A stretch of DNA of 64,000 nt from Halicephalobus mephisto (Eukaryota > Nematoda > Chromadorea > Rhabditida > Panagrolaimidae): contig SWDT01000012.1 in NCBI GenBank assembly GCA_009193035.1, positions 248,001 through 312,000 on the forward strand, written 5' to 3'. This document shows, one piece after another, positions 46,456 through 56,024 of this stretch. Each line of letters starts with the position of its first letter. Position 1 is the first letter of the stretch. A model generated the notes under the pieces. The model did not search any database, was not told the DNA's origin, and was given only the letters and a program-made list of their open reading frames with translations. The translations under genes were made by a program, and so were the position numbers.

Positions 46456-47056
46456 TCAAAATTTAACTTCAAAACTTGTATTATTATAATATGATGATGT
46501 TATGCATAAATTAAAATTCTTTTTATGGATTTTGTTTATTTATTGAATCACATTATGTTTGTATGGTGAAGTCATCTCTCCCTCCAGGACCTTTTTTGGG
46601 AAATCGTATTATCGCTTAGTCAGATTTCAAAACACTATTGAAGCCAACTTTATTTAAAAAAGGTCCATAATCGCCTATGGCGAACTCTGGTGATTCAAAT
46701 TCCCAAACATTGGCTGAAATAGACCATGATTCCTGGATGGTACAAAAGAGTCCAAGGCCATGGTTAAGTTTATTCAATAAATTTAGTTTTTTATGAACTT
46801 TCAAATATACCTCCAAAATAACGGATTCAATGTTCGTAAACATCAGAACATCTGTAAATTATGAAACGTGTGGAAAATAATGTCTACTTGACTCTGAGCA
46901 GATTTATCAGGTGCTGATTCTCGCTGTGAATTTTATATTAATTTTCGTTTTTTGTGTATTTCATAATTTTCAAATGTTAGTTTCATATTTATTAATTTTT
47001 AACATGACGTTTTTGCGTTATTTATGGTGTTATAATTTTGTAGGTACACATAAAAA

Positions 47057-47290
47057 GAGTACATTAAAGCCGCTTTAATATATGAGATACATTATATCTA
47101 ATGTAACGATATCAACTTAATATATTTCATACATTAGAGCATTTTAGTGTATCGATACATTAAATATAACGTAACGATATCAACTTAATATATCTCATAC
47201 ATTAGAGCCATTTTAGTGTATCGATACATTAAATACAACGTAACGATATCAACTTAATATATTTCATACATTAGAGTTGTTTTGGTATAT
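47057..47290 (+). repeat. Tandem repeat, ~68-bp unit, ~3.4 copies
   Basis: TAACGATATCAACTTAATAT starts at 47,104, 47,172 and 47,241, each followed by ATACATTAGAG and TAGTGTATCGATACATTAAA with few changes. A degenerate partial unit precedes them. Confidence 0.8.
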
Positions 47291-47332
47291 CCATGCATTG
47301 TACACCATGTACCTATTTTTTTAGGTACACAC

Positions 47333-47475
47333 AAAAAAGCGTAACTTTTGGTCCGGTAACAAATGCAAATCGCCACTATTACGTTTTAATTTTCGTCATA
47401 AATGCCAAATATTCATGAAAAATATGACGATTGTTACATTTCGCAATTGTTACGGGGCCGAAAGTTACGCTTTTT
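47333..47475. mobile_element. Foldback / MITE-like element, ~143 bp
   Basis: The left end AAAAAAGCGTAACTTTTGG and the right end read in reverse, AAAAAGCGTAACTTTCGG, form near-perfect terminal inverted repeats of about 30 bp. Pairing extends inward (AACAAATGC / AACAATTGC) and again nearer the centre (TTCGTCATA / TATGACGAT), so almost the whole element can fold into one hairpin. No coding capacity. It has the look of a non-autonomous DNA transposon. Confidence 0.75.
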
Positions 47476-47499
47476 GTAGGTGGTTCAATAATCAAATAG

Positions 47500-47885
47500 A
47501 AAATTCTGAACTTTTGGGAATGTAATGAAGACTTAAAGCTTTTTAGAATCTCAAGGGGATTTTTTAATTTCATGAACATTTCTGAAACCCTCGGGAATTC
47601 TATAAAAGCTTCTAGAATCCTACAAAACTTCACAAAAGCTTCTAGAATTTTGTGAGTTTTGAGTCTTACGGACGTTTTTGGAATCTTCAAGAGCTTCGTG
47701 AAGGTTTCTGGAGTCCCTTAGAATCTCGTAGAAATTTCCTAAATCTTTGACAATTTCATAAAATTTTATGAAGCCTTTCAGAATCTCAAAGGGATTTTCG
47801 AGATCTTCTAAAATCCCTCAATAATTTCCTAAATTCCACAGCAGCTTCAAGAGTCTTCTATAATTTTACAAAATCTCTTGGAATT
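47500..47885 (-). repeat. HSE-like TTCTAGAA repeat tract
   Basis: A diffuse tract of TTCTAGAA-, TTCNNGAA- and TTCCTAAA-like words (for example AAAGCTTCTAGAATC, twice). It is related to tracts in introns at 29.7, 31.8 and 58.6 kb and near 38.0 and 44.6 kb. Confidence 0.6.
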
Positions 47886-48349
47886 GCTGTTTATAACGAC
47901 GCTAGAAACTCGTGCCGAGATAATTGCGCAAAAACTTTCGTTTTTAATTTCTTTATTAACGTAATCTAGAAATTTATGCTAGGATAATTTTGCAACAACG
48001 GCCACTTCCGGCTTTGTAAGTATAATGTTTGGTCTTTTCGTTCTGAGACCAATTTAAGTATTTTCTAAAAGGCTTCACTAATGCTCCATAAGGGACCAAT
48101 CTGCATGGTGACAATTAGTGCTTCCTTTATTGCTTCGATTACCTGCCAATTCCACCACCGCCCCCGAGACAATTAACTACTGACACATACCGTATGAAAT
48201 GACTTTTTGAAGCTATGAAGTACCCAATGCCCTCAGTATTACTCATCATTTTAGTGCTTGCTGTGCTAGACACAGGATTTACTTATGTGTTAAAAGAACT
48301 TATCCTTTTTCATAAAAAGAAAGGAAAGTCGTAGGAGTCTGACGTCAGT

Positions 48350-48425
48350 GCTTTCCACGGGAAATTGAACTCAGGTCTGTCTCGTGATAACCGCGTATTC
48401 TGACCCCTAAACTACCGAAGAAACT
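48350..48425 (-). other. tRNA-like element (degenerate)
   Basis: On the minus strand CTTCGGTAGTTTAGGGGTCA is followed by GAATACGCGG, then ACGAGACAGACCTGAGTTCA and ATTTCCC. This matches A- and B-box order and resembles the head of the SINE at 37.4 kb and tRNA-Asp-like genes. The acceptor stem pairs poorly, so I read it as a tRNA-derived pseudogene or SINE head. Confidence 0.5.
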
Positions 48426-48739
48426 CAGGATTGCTTTTATTAACGAATATAACATATTCATCCCCAGTAATTTTTTACTTGCCAATTATTTAAAATCGAA
48501 ACTAAACTTTAATCCCGCCTGTTTCTCCTTCTATCATTCGTTGTTGCCTTGGAAATAGTCTTCGTCAAGACTTTTCCCATATTCTGTTTTCTGTAAAAAT
48601 AATTTAGTCTTTTCTAATTTCTGTTTCTGATTCTTGTGGAGAAAAATAAAAAACCACCATAATGAAATATCGTTTATATTTCTGATGAATTCAGTTTAAA
48701 AAAATCCTTTATTAACATATACTCATAAAATTCGTTTCC

Positions 48740-49460
48740 TATAGCCAAAGCTTAGGTTTTTATGTTTTATAAAACGAAAGCAAAGATAAATCATGTTAGT
48801 AGTGTACTGTAGTTTTAAGATTTTCGTTTTAGGAGTTTTGATTTTATTTAATTACTGCACTAAAAACAGGTTTTTATGTTTTATGGAACTACAATTAACA
48901 TTATTTATGTTAGTAGTATACTGTATTTTTAGGGTTTTGCTATAAAAATTTTAGTTATATTTATTTCTTTTAACAAAAATTTGACTTTCTGTGCATTTTG
49001 AAAAGTTGAAATTACCTTGACACCACTAATGGTATACCGTAGTTTCAGACTTTTTTTAAGACCTGTAATTTTAGTCTTCTTTAGCAACAAAAAAACCAAG
49101 TTTTTTTATGTTCTGCAAAACTAATTTGAATATAATTAATGTTAATAGCATACTGTAGTTTCAAACTTTCGTTGCAAGAACTATAATTTTAGTCATTAAT
49201 TGTGCAAAAAATCAAACGTTTTTTTGCAAAACAAAATTGAATATGAGTCTTACTGACGGGATACTGTAGCTTCAAGTTTTCGTTTTAAGATCATTTTCGG
49301 GTTTTCTTACAACGAAAACTTGAATCTTCTCTTCGTCCACAAGACTAAAATGAATTCAACTTTCATTAACGGGGTACTGTAGCTTCAAGTTTTCCCTTCA
49401 AAACCGATTTTTTTTTAATTTTCGGTTTTTTAAAATTAAAGTGAATTTAATTTTCGTAGG
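48740..49460 (+). repeat. Tandem repeat, ~114-bp unit, ~6 diverged copies with TACTGTAG
   Basis: TACTGTAG-type cores occur at 48,805, 48,919, 49,035, 49,151, 49,262 and 49,375, spaced 111-116 bp. Each is followed by TTTCAAGTTTTCG-like sequence and preceded by an ATTAA-rich segment and a TTTTATGTTTTATAAAAC-like block. The cores are variable (TACCGTAG once), so the array is old. Similar TACTGTAG repeats are common in nematode DNA. Confidence 0.75.
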
Positions 49461-49750
49461 TAAAGGATATTTTTAGAATTTCGTTTTAGGATTCAGTATT
49501 GTTCATTCTTTTTTCACTAAATTTGACCGGTCAAGTGTAAAAGCACCAACTGACTCGTTATTCCTTTCTCCTTGACTGATCATGTTGTGCTTTTTTTCGT
49601 TCACCCCCTGAGGCATTCAGTGTCCATGTTTCTTTTTTGAGTCATCTTTTTGATTTTTTATAAAACGTAATGTAGACAAATAGTTTTCATTGAATTTAAA
49701 ATTTGTGCAATTAAATAAAAAAATATAAAAGATTTTTGAATTTTTCGATT

Positions 49751-49757
49751 TTTTCAG
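49751..49757 (+). promoter_or_regulatory. Splice acceptor 11 nt before the OST-alpha ATG
   Basis: TTTTCAG preceded by a T-rich run, ending 11 bases before the start codon. It is either a spliced-leader acceptor or the end of a leader intron. Confidence 0.55.
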
Positions 49758-49768
49758 GTTGACCAAAG

Positions 49769-51309
49769 ATGGATTTTTTCCTCAGTTTAATCGGGAAAAA
49801 TGCCAGTTCTCCAATTAATCCACCTCCGGGAATGGCTTGGTGGATGACGAATATCCAAGCTTTCTATGTTGTCTGTATTGCCGTCGGGATCTTTTTCACT
49901 CTTACTTGCATCACTCTAGCCGCAGTTCATCTTTATTTTGTATATAATTACATATCGGTGGAGTTAGTCCAGACCGACATGTACTGGCTAGTGTTCATGT
50001 GTCCGGTATGTTGAAATCCATATATAAAAACTATTTAAATTCTACGATTTTAGATAAATTCAATCTGCGGAGTTGTCGGGATGATCGTCCCGAGGTCGGC
50101 GACGTTCCTTTACGCCGTGGCCTTGGTGTACTTTATGTTGTGTATATACATCACCATCACTCTGATGTTAACCCTTCACGGAGGTCGGAAAGCCCTCGTG
50201 GAGAAACTTCTGGCGAGAAATAAGAAAATAAACATGAGGATTCTTCCGATCGGATGTTGTCTCTTCTGTGTGCCAAAGTTATGTCCGACAGACAAGGTTT
50301 TCAGAAGAATAGAATGGCTCGTCTTCCAGTCTCCTCTCTTCCGTATTATGCTGGAGATCCTGAATCTCATCGTCTACATGGAACTCGGAAATAGAGCTAG
50401 TCCGTAAGTATTCATTTCATCCATTTTCCATGCATGGAGGATTTCAGATTCTTCCAAATCACGAACGTTCTCGGGATGATTTCCCTCTTTATCGCTTCTT
50501 GGGGATCATACATGATTGTTCCTCTCGGCGGAGTAAGTTTGCTTAGTTTTTAATTTTGATGTATCAATTTTGGTTTTTACTCATTTTCCATATATCAACT
50601 TTTATTTTACTCATTGTCGATATATAGTTTTCCTTTTTTAGTGCCTTTTGAAACCCTATAAATTCACTCTGATGTTCCATATCGTGGACACAGCCCAACT
50701 GATTTATGCTGTCCAAAAAGTCGTCTTTGACTTTTTTGCCGGGATCCACTGGATTGAGGACGAAGGTGGCCTCACTGCTTCCTCCAAATCTCAATGTAAG
50801 CTTATTTCATAACCAATTTCATAAATAAAATAATTTCAGTTTGGATGTCATTTTTATTGACATTAGAAATGTTTGTTGTTTCACTAATCTCAACATTCCT
50901 TTTCCGTCCTTCACAAACAGCATTTTTCGACAAATTCACAATGTTAAATCACAACAGATTATCCTCTTCTCAATTTGACGGAGAAGACAGATGTAATCAC
51001 GAAGGAATTATGAACATCCAACGTCCCGTAACTGCAGATTCTATCAGGTCTGTTAACCAAGTAAACGTTGATTCTTTAACTCGACCTGGACATGGGAACG
51101 AATCCGGTATAGAATCCGCTTCTGATTCTTCTCATTCCATCTACAACGACAACGACGCAGCTTACAAAGAGGAACTCGACCGGATCAGAGACGAACCTGT
51201 CAATGAAGACGGTCTAGAACTCGATGATGAAAAAGTCAATGAAGACCGTTTAGACGAAGTCAATCTCGATTCTTCCAGAAGTGAAACCCACAAAATTGAA
51301 AAGTTTTAA
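49769..51309 (+). CDS. Organic solute transporter alpha-like membrane protein, 431 aa
   Basis: Five exons (49,769-50,005; 50,054-50,403; 50,448-50,532; 50,642-50,795; 50,840-51,309), with frame conserved at each junction. The protein has about seven membrane spans: VVCIAVGIFFTLTCITLAAV, then ICGVVGMIVPRSATFLYAVA, SLFIASWGSYMIVPLGG, and FLLTLEMFVVSLISTFLF as the last. A Cys cluster (GCCLFCVPKLCPT) in the first half is typical of the OST-alpha/TMEM184 (Solute_trans_a) family. The C terminus (about 120 residues) is hydrophilic and acidic, with repeats of PVNEDGLELDDE / KVNEDRLDEV. Known members move bile-acid-like solutes or act in membrane trafficking. Whether this copy transports is not shown by sequence. 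Confidence 0.88.
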
Positions 51310-51474
51310 TTTATTCTGAATATTCAGAAAACGGGTGATATTTTCCATTTGCCCTGCGGGCATGCCAAATTTGGGTAACACCTGGGTGAATTTTAATCAA
51401 TTTAATTATTTATGAACCGGGAATGCAGAATAAAGTGTTTTCTAAAAATAAAAAACTACTTTCACCAACTATAA

Positions 51475-53357
51475 TTAGATTTCATCGAGAACGAAGCTTC
51501 GGATAAGCTCGGGAACGGCAGTATCGAAACCAACAATATCCAGCATGTTCCTGTCTTCCGGATCAGCGATAGTGAACTCATTAGCCACCATTCCCATAAC
51601 AATTAATTTAGCATTAGGAAGACCCATAGCTTCTCTGTAGTTCTTCAGGGCTTGATGTGGATGAACATCACCAAAGTACGTCTCATTATCAGTATAAACA
51701 ACAAACACATCAAACTTCTTTTTCTCCGCCAATGCCCATTCCATTGGAGCAGCGCAATTAGTGGAGCCAAATGGAAGTCCGTTCATGGCCTTCTCAACTT
51801 CCTTGAGAGTCATGTCCTTGTTGATGTTAAGGGGGACGAACTTGTCCTGGAAAGCCATGCATTCCACAACTGGTTCCGTCCTCATAGTGATCAGTCCAAG
51901 AGCAGCAGAAGCTGTTCGACAACTGATCCCAGAACTACTTATAAAATCCATCATACTTCCGGAGACGTCAAAAGCCAAACAGAATTTCTTGTTCGTGGGT
52001 TCGACATTCCTAAAGGCCTTATAGAAACCGTTGTTCAAAGCCGTCGAAATTTCAGGATTGACTTCCCATTCAAGTTTTCCTCTCAGTCCCCTTCTACTGT
52101 TGTAAGTAGCAGCTCCACAAAGAATTGTCATCGGATGGAGTTTGGCTTGTCTGATGGCGACTTCATCGTTAAACTTATGAACGACTTTCTTAACCCATTC
52201 GGCGTTCTCTGGGTTCTCCCCACTGATAATATCCAAGGCACTAAGTTTGCTCAAGTTCCTCAACAAAGCCGTCATTGGCATGTCCTTCAGAAGTTCCTTC
52301 CAAATAGCGGCATGATTCAACATCTCCGAAGCCACATGTTCTCGAACAAAGCCGTGTTCCTTGATCAACTGACAAACTTGTTCGATTTCCTCTTCTTCTT
52401 TCAATGTCTTCAATTTGGAAAATCCTTGAAGGAATTTGATTGCCTTGTGGTTGGAAATCTTTTCTGCAGCATTGGAGTCAAACTCGTATCCTCGTTTTTT
52501 CTTGGCAGCTGGTTCGTAGCTCTCTTGATTCTTAGCCATCTCGAGGTTTCCATGAACAGCGTAATAGAAAATGTGATCCATCAAAAGAGAATCTTCCTTG
52601 TTCTCTAACTTTGGTTTTGCGTGACTCAATCTGAGGAGGTCACGGTGAGACCATCCGTTTCTCTGTTGGTATTTCGTAATGTGCATAGCCAAGTTGTTCG
52701 GATTCTTCTCTGTGTACCATTTGCTGATAGCTCTTCTCATGGCTCTTCCCCAACCGGTGGATTCCTTGTTTTCTTGGCAGATGATTTCGCAGTACTTGAC
52801 AAAATCGAACAAGTGAGTGGGGATTCTGCAGACAGCGTTAAGGTTGTTGTAGGCAGCTTCTTGGAGTTTGGCGATGTACTCTTCATAAAGCTTCTTGTCA
52901 GCAGATTCTCCGGTGAAGATATCTGGAATGCCGAGGGCACTGGCTTTGGCACAGAGAGCGAGACACATCAGGGTGGGGTCCTGTTTGGGAGCTCTTCCAG
53001 CGGTGGAGATCTCGACGACTTCCCTCAGAAGCTGGACTCCCTTTCCTCTTTTGATGATGTCGACCATGCTGGCGACATTCTGGAAAGTCAGTTCCTTTTC
53101 AGTGACGTAGTAAGTCCCGCCAGAAGTTCCGAGGATCAAGAAACGACGGATACGGATTTCATCGCTGACTTGGTAGACGTATCCTCCTGCATTGTTCTGG
53201 ACCTAAAAAGTGGTTCTCATATATGAACATCTCTAAATCCGCAACCAACCTGATTCTTATCAGTTTTCCTCATCTGTCCAGGAAGACAGAGAATATTGAG
53301 CTCTTCCAGTTGTTTTCTGAGGAATTCAACAGTGAGAGGTTCCGGACCAGTAGACAT
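51475..53357 (-). CDS. rop-1: 60 kDa SS-A/Ro ribonucleoprotein (Ro60), 611 aa
   Basis: Exon 1 is 53,357-53,250 and exon 2 is 53,202-51,475. The intron (47 nt) has a GTTGGT donor and TTTTAG acceptor. The N-terminal TROVE domain (residues about 30-390) forms the HEAT-like ring that binds misfolded non-coding RNAs and Y RNA; recognisable blocks are YVYQVSDEIRIRRFLILG, AGRAPKQDPTLMCLALCAK and GWGRAMRRAISKWY. The C-terminal von Willebrand A-like domain has the MIDAS motif FDVSGSM at about 447-452. The symbol is given by analogy with the C. elegans Ro60 gene. A TTTTCAG acceptor lies 36 nt before the ATG (ends at 53,394). An Arg/Lys-rich stretch (KKKRGYEFD) may act in nuclear import. Confidence 0.95.
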
Positions 53358-54406
53358 TTTGTTTCCTCTTTGCTTACTCTGGTCAAGCTCTGTCTGAAAA
53401 GTGTGCAACTTTAACCTCCGAAGTAATCGGTTTATATATGGACAGCCAATGGGGCGCGGTAACCTTCGACAACAGAAATATTACGTACGAAACGAACGTC
53501 TGTCAACATCGACGATTCAATCAAGAGGAAATTCGGAAAATAAAAATAATTCACCAATGAGTTAGAAAGTAGAAAAGGGGAATTTCGATCATGTAAACAA
53601 GAGGACCGGACAGACACGTCCCTTGGTTCGCGTCGCGGTTTTCTTTTTTAATTGAAATAGGCAATATTCAGATATAAATAAATAAACATATTACACGAGA
53701 GATTACGAAATATGCGAATTGATGGAAACTCTACAAAATTACAGGATACATTAAAATCGAAAATTATTCTAATTTGGACAATATGAGGGTAAATACTTTT
53801 ATTCATTTTGGGTAATTTTGAAACTTTGTTTAGGATGATTTATAAAAATAGACATATTTTTTCGAAATATCGATTCAGATGAGATACTTTATCCTACGAT
53901 TTAAAAGGAATAATTTTTGTTTTTATACCATGTTTAGTAATTGTTGGGAGAGGAAACTAAACTGGAAAGAAAGGACCTGAAGGGATAGCCTGAATATCAG
54001 GTGTGTGGAATACTGTAGGACACGAATGAGACCTTCAGTTATCTTGTGTTGAGGTTTTTATAAATTTTATCCGTCTTATTGTTCTAATAAAGACTATTGT
54101 TATTCTCGTTACGATCGGCAAGGATTCGCTCTGGGAGTTGATTCCCCATCTTCAGAGAATTCAAAATCTGTATTTCCCGCGAAAATTAATTTCGGGACAC
54201 AACGCCAAAATTCAAATTTCGACATAGGAAAAAATTCAAAATCTTAAATTTCTCAATTAAAATTACTTCAAATTTTATGCTTTTTGATATAAAATAAAGT
54301 AGCAACTCTATCTGAATGTAACAAAAGAGAATTATGAAAATTAATTCAGCATTGGTTGAATTAGGACGTTTTAAAATTTGGAATTTCAGAAACGCTTTCG
54401 AAATAA
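53358..54406. other. Spacer between Ro60 and imidazolonepropionase genes
   Basis: Probably the promoter of Ro60 (from 53,395 on) and the 3' end of the next gene. No other gene recognised. Confidence 0.55.
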
Positions 54407-55743
54407 TCAGTTTTTCAAATAAACAATCGTCCCATTCTTGATAACAGCCGAGATGACGGTGTCGTGAGCTCCAAATCGATATATCAAATGTTCCCATTTA
54501 GGGGCGTCGATGAGGACAAAGTCTGCGACTCTGTTGACTGATATCGCTCCATGGGTTTTCCCTCTGTTCAGACTGTGAGCTGCATTCAAAGTCGCTCCGA
54601 TCAGCGCTTCGTTCATCGACATGTGGAACAAGACACAAGCCAAATGCATTATTGTCGGCATTGACAAACAGTAAGCGTTAGGATTAAAATCCGATCCTAA
54701 TGCTACAATGACTCCGGTTTGGATCATTTCTCTTGCCGGTGGCGGTTTCAGTCGGAGCATGTAGGCCGTGGAAGGCAGGAGAGTCGCGACTGTCCCGGAC
54801 TCTGCCATGGCTCTGATTCCGGTCGGGCTGATTTCCTCCAGATGAGACATGGCTTTGGCCCCTATGGAGGCCCCCATCTCAGCACCCCCCAAGGGATGCA
54901 ATTCATCGGCGTGAAAGTTGATGGATAATCCAGATTCTTTCCCTGCTAGAAGAATTGCCTTGGAAGATTCCAGTTCGAACACGTTTTTTTCACAAAAAAC
55001 ATCAATGTTCTCGAGAGATTGAAGTTTTCCGTTTTTTTTAAATTCCCTAAGGGCCGGAATCATTTGGTTTATGATTAGGTTTTTTTGGCTTTCTTCCGTA
55101 GAACCCTCAGGGATGGCGTGGGCTCCACAGAAAGTCCCGGAAATCTCGATCGGATGCTCCTTAGACAAGTCCTCGATGACCTCCAGCATCTTCAATTCTG
55201 CTTCATAGTTCAGTCCGTATCCACTTTTGGCTTCCAGAGTAGTAGTTCCGGATTTCAACATCTCATCCGCGATTTTTTTGACATCTTTTAATAAACTTTC
55301 TTTCGAAGTTTCTCTAGTTTTTGTCGTCGTGAAGTGGATTCCGCCTTCGGCAGCCTGCACTTGCATGTATGTCGCCCCAGCCAGCTTCATCGCGAATTCG
55401 TGAACTCTATCCCCGGCGAAAACTGGATGAGAATGTCCGTCGATCAATCCAGGAATCAGACATCCATTTTTACAGTCGAATTTTGGGACAGATTCGTCCG
55501 GATTAATATCCTCAAACTTCCCGACGGACTTGATTAATCCGTCGATAACCAAAATCCCCAAATCACCAGCTTCGGATTCAAGGATCTAAATTAATTCGAA
55601 ATTAAAATTAATTTAAAAAATAAATTTACTTTAATTTTGCCTGTGGCTAAGTCGACTCCGGAGAGGAATTCTGTTTCGTCATCGACAATCTGGACGATTT
55701 GCTTGAGATTATATAAAAATAGAGAAGATTTACCAGCTACCAT
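54407..55743 (-). CDS. Imidazolonepropionase (AMDHD1/HutI), 430 aa
   Basis: Exon 1 is 55,743-55,630 (38 codons) and exon 2 is 55,585-54,407; the 44-nt intron is GTAAAT...TTTAG. The enzyme hydrolyses 4-imidazolone-5-propionate to N-formimino-L-glutamate (EC 3.5.2.7), the third step of histidine breakdown, in the cytosol. Key features are the amidohydrolase metal motif GLIDGHSHPVFAGDR (His at about 89 and 91), KSGYGLNYEAELKML, the second metal/substrate block NFHADELHPLGGAE, and the late Asp of ALGSDFNPNA. Length matches vertebrate AMDHD1. The N-terminal SLFLYNLKQIVQIV is the family's usual first strand, which supports the start at 55,743. Confidence 0.93.
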
Positions 55744-56024
55744 ATCGAAAAGTCTCCGAAAACCGAATTCACCTCTAGATCAAAAATCAAACTCGATCAG
55801 AAATGCGCAGAGAAATCAATACCGAAAATAACAGAAACCTTGAATGTTTACGACCCTTGGACCTTGTTTCCCTCTCATCTCCATAAATTCCCAAATCTTC
55901 GATCTTTAAAAAAACAAAAAATAATCAATCACTTCATACAAGCATTCGTGAAAGTGATTTATGCAAATTTCATATATGAATTTTTTTATTTTTTTAATTT
56001 ATAAGAAAAATTTCCGTCGGAATC
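55744..56024. promoter_or_regulatory. Divergent intergenic region (imidazolonepropionase / SPE-42-like)
   Basis: Only 281 bp separate the two starts, so a shared divergent promoter is likely. No TATA box stands out. A TTCATATATGAA palindrome lies at 55,970-55,981. Confidence 0.5.

Larger units (their letters stand above)
43438..49768. other. Gene-poor, repeat-rich region between cassette 2 and OST-alpha
   Basis: About 6.3 kb with no supported gene. It holds simple-repeat-like sequence (43,490-43,570), a lone exon-like segment at 44,042-44,138, an X-box at 44,914-44,927 with possible leader exons, a repeat at 46.1-46.5 kb, a 68-bp tandem repeat, a foldback element, HSE-like repeats, a tRNA-like element and a 114-bp tandem repeat. 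Minus-strand frames at 45,448-45,732 and 46,616-46,843 are not recognised. Confidence 0.6.

Noticed and set aside
47379..47690. 103-codon minus-strand frame
   Set aside because: Made of the foldback element and the HSE-like repeat tract.
51652..52608. 318-codon plus-strand open frame
   Set aside because: It is the antisense shadow of Ro60, which has full domain support on the minus strand.
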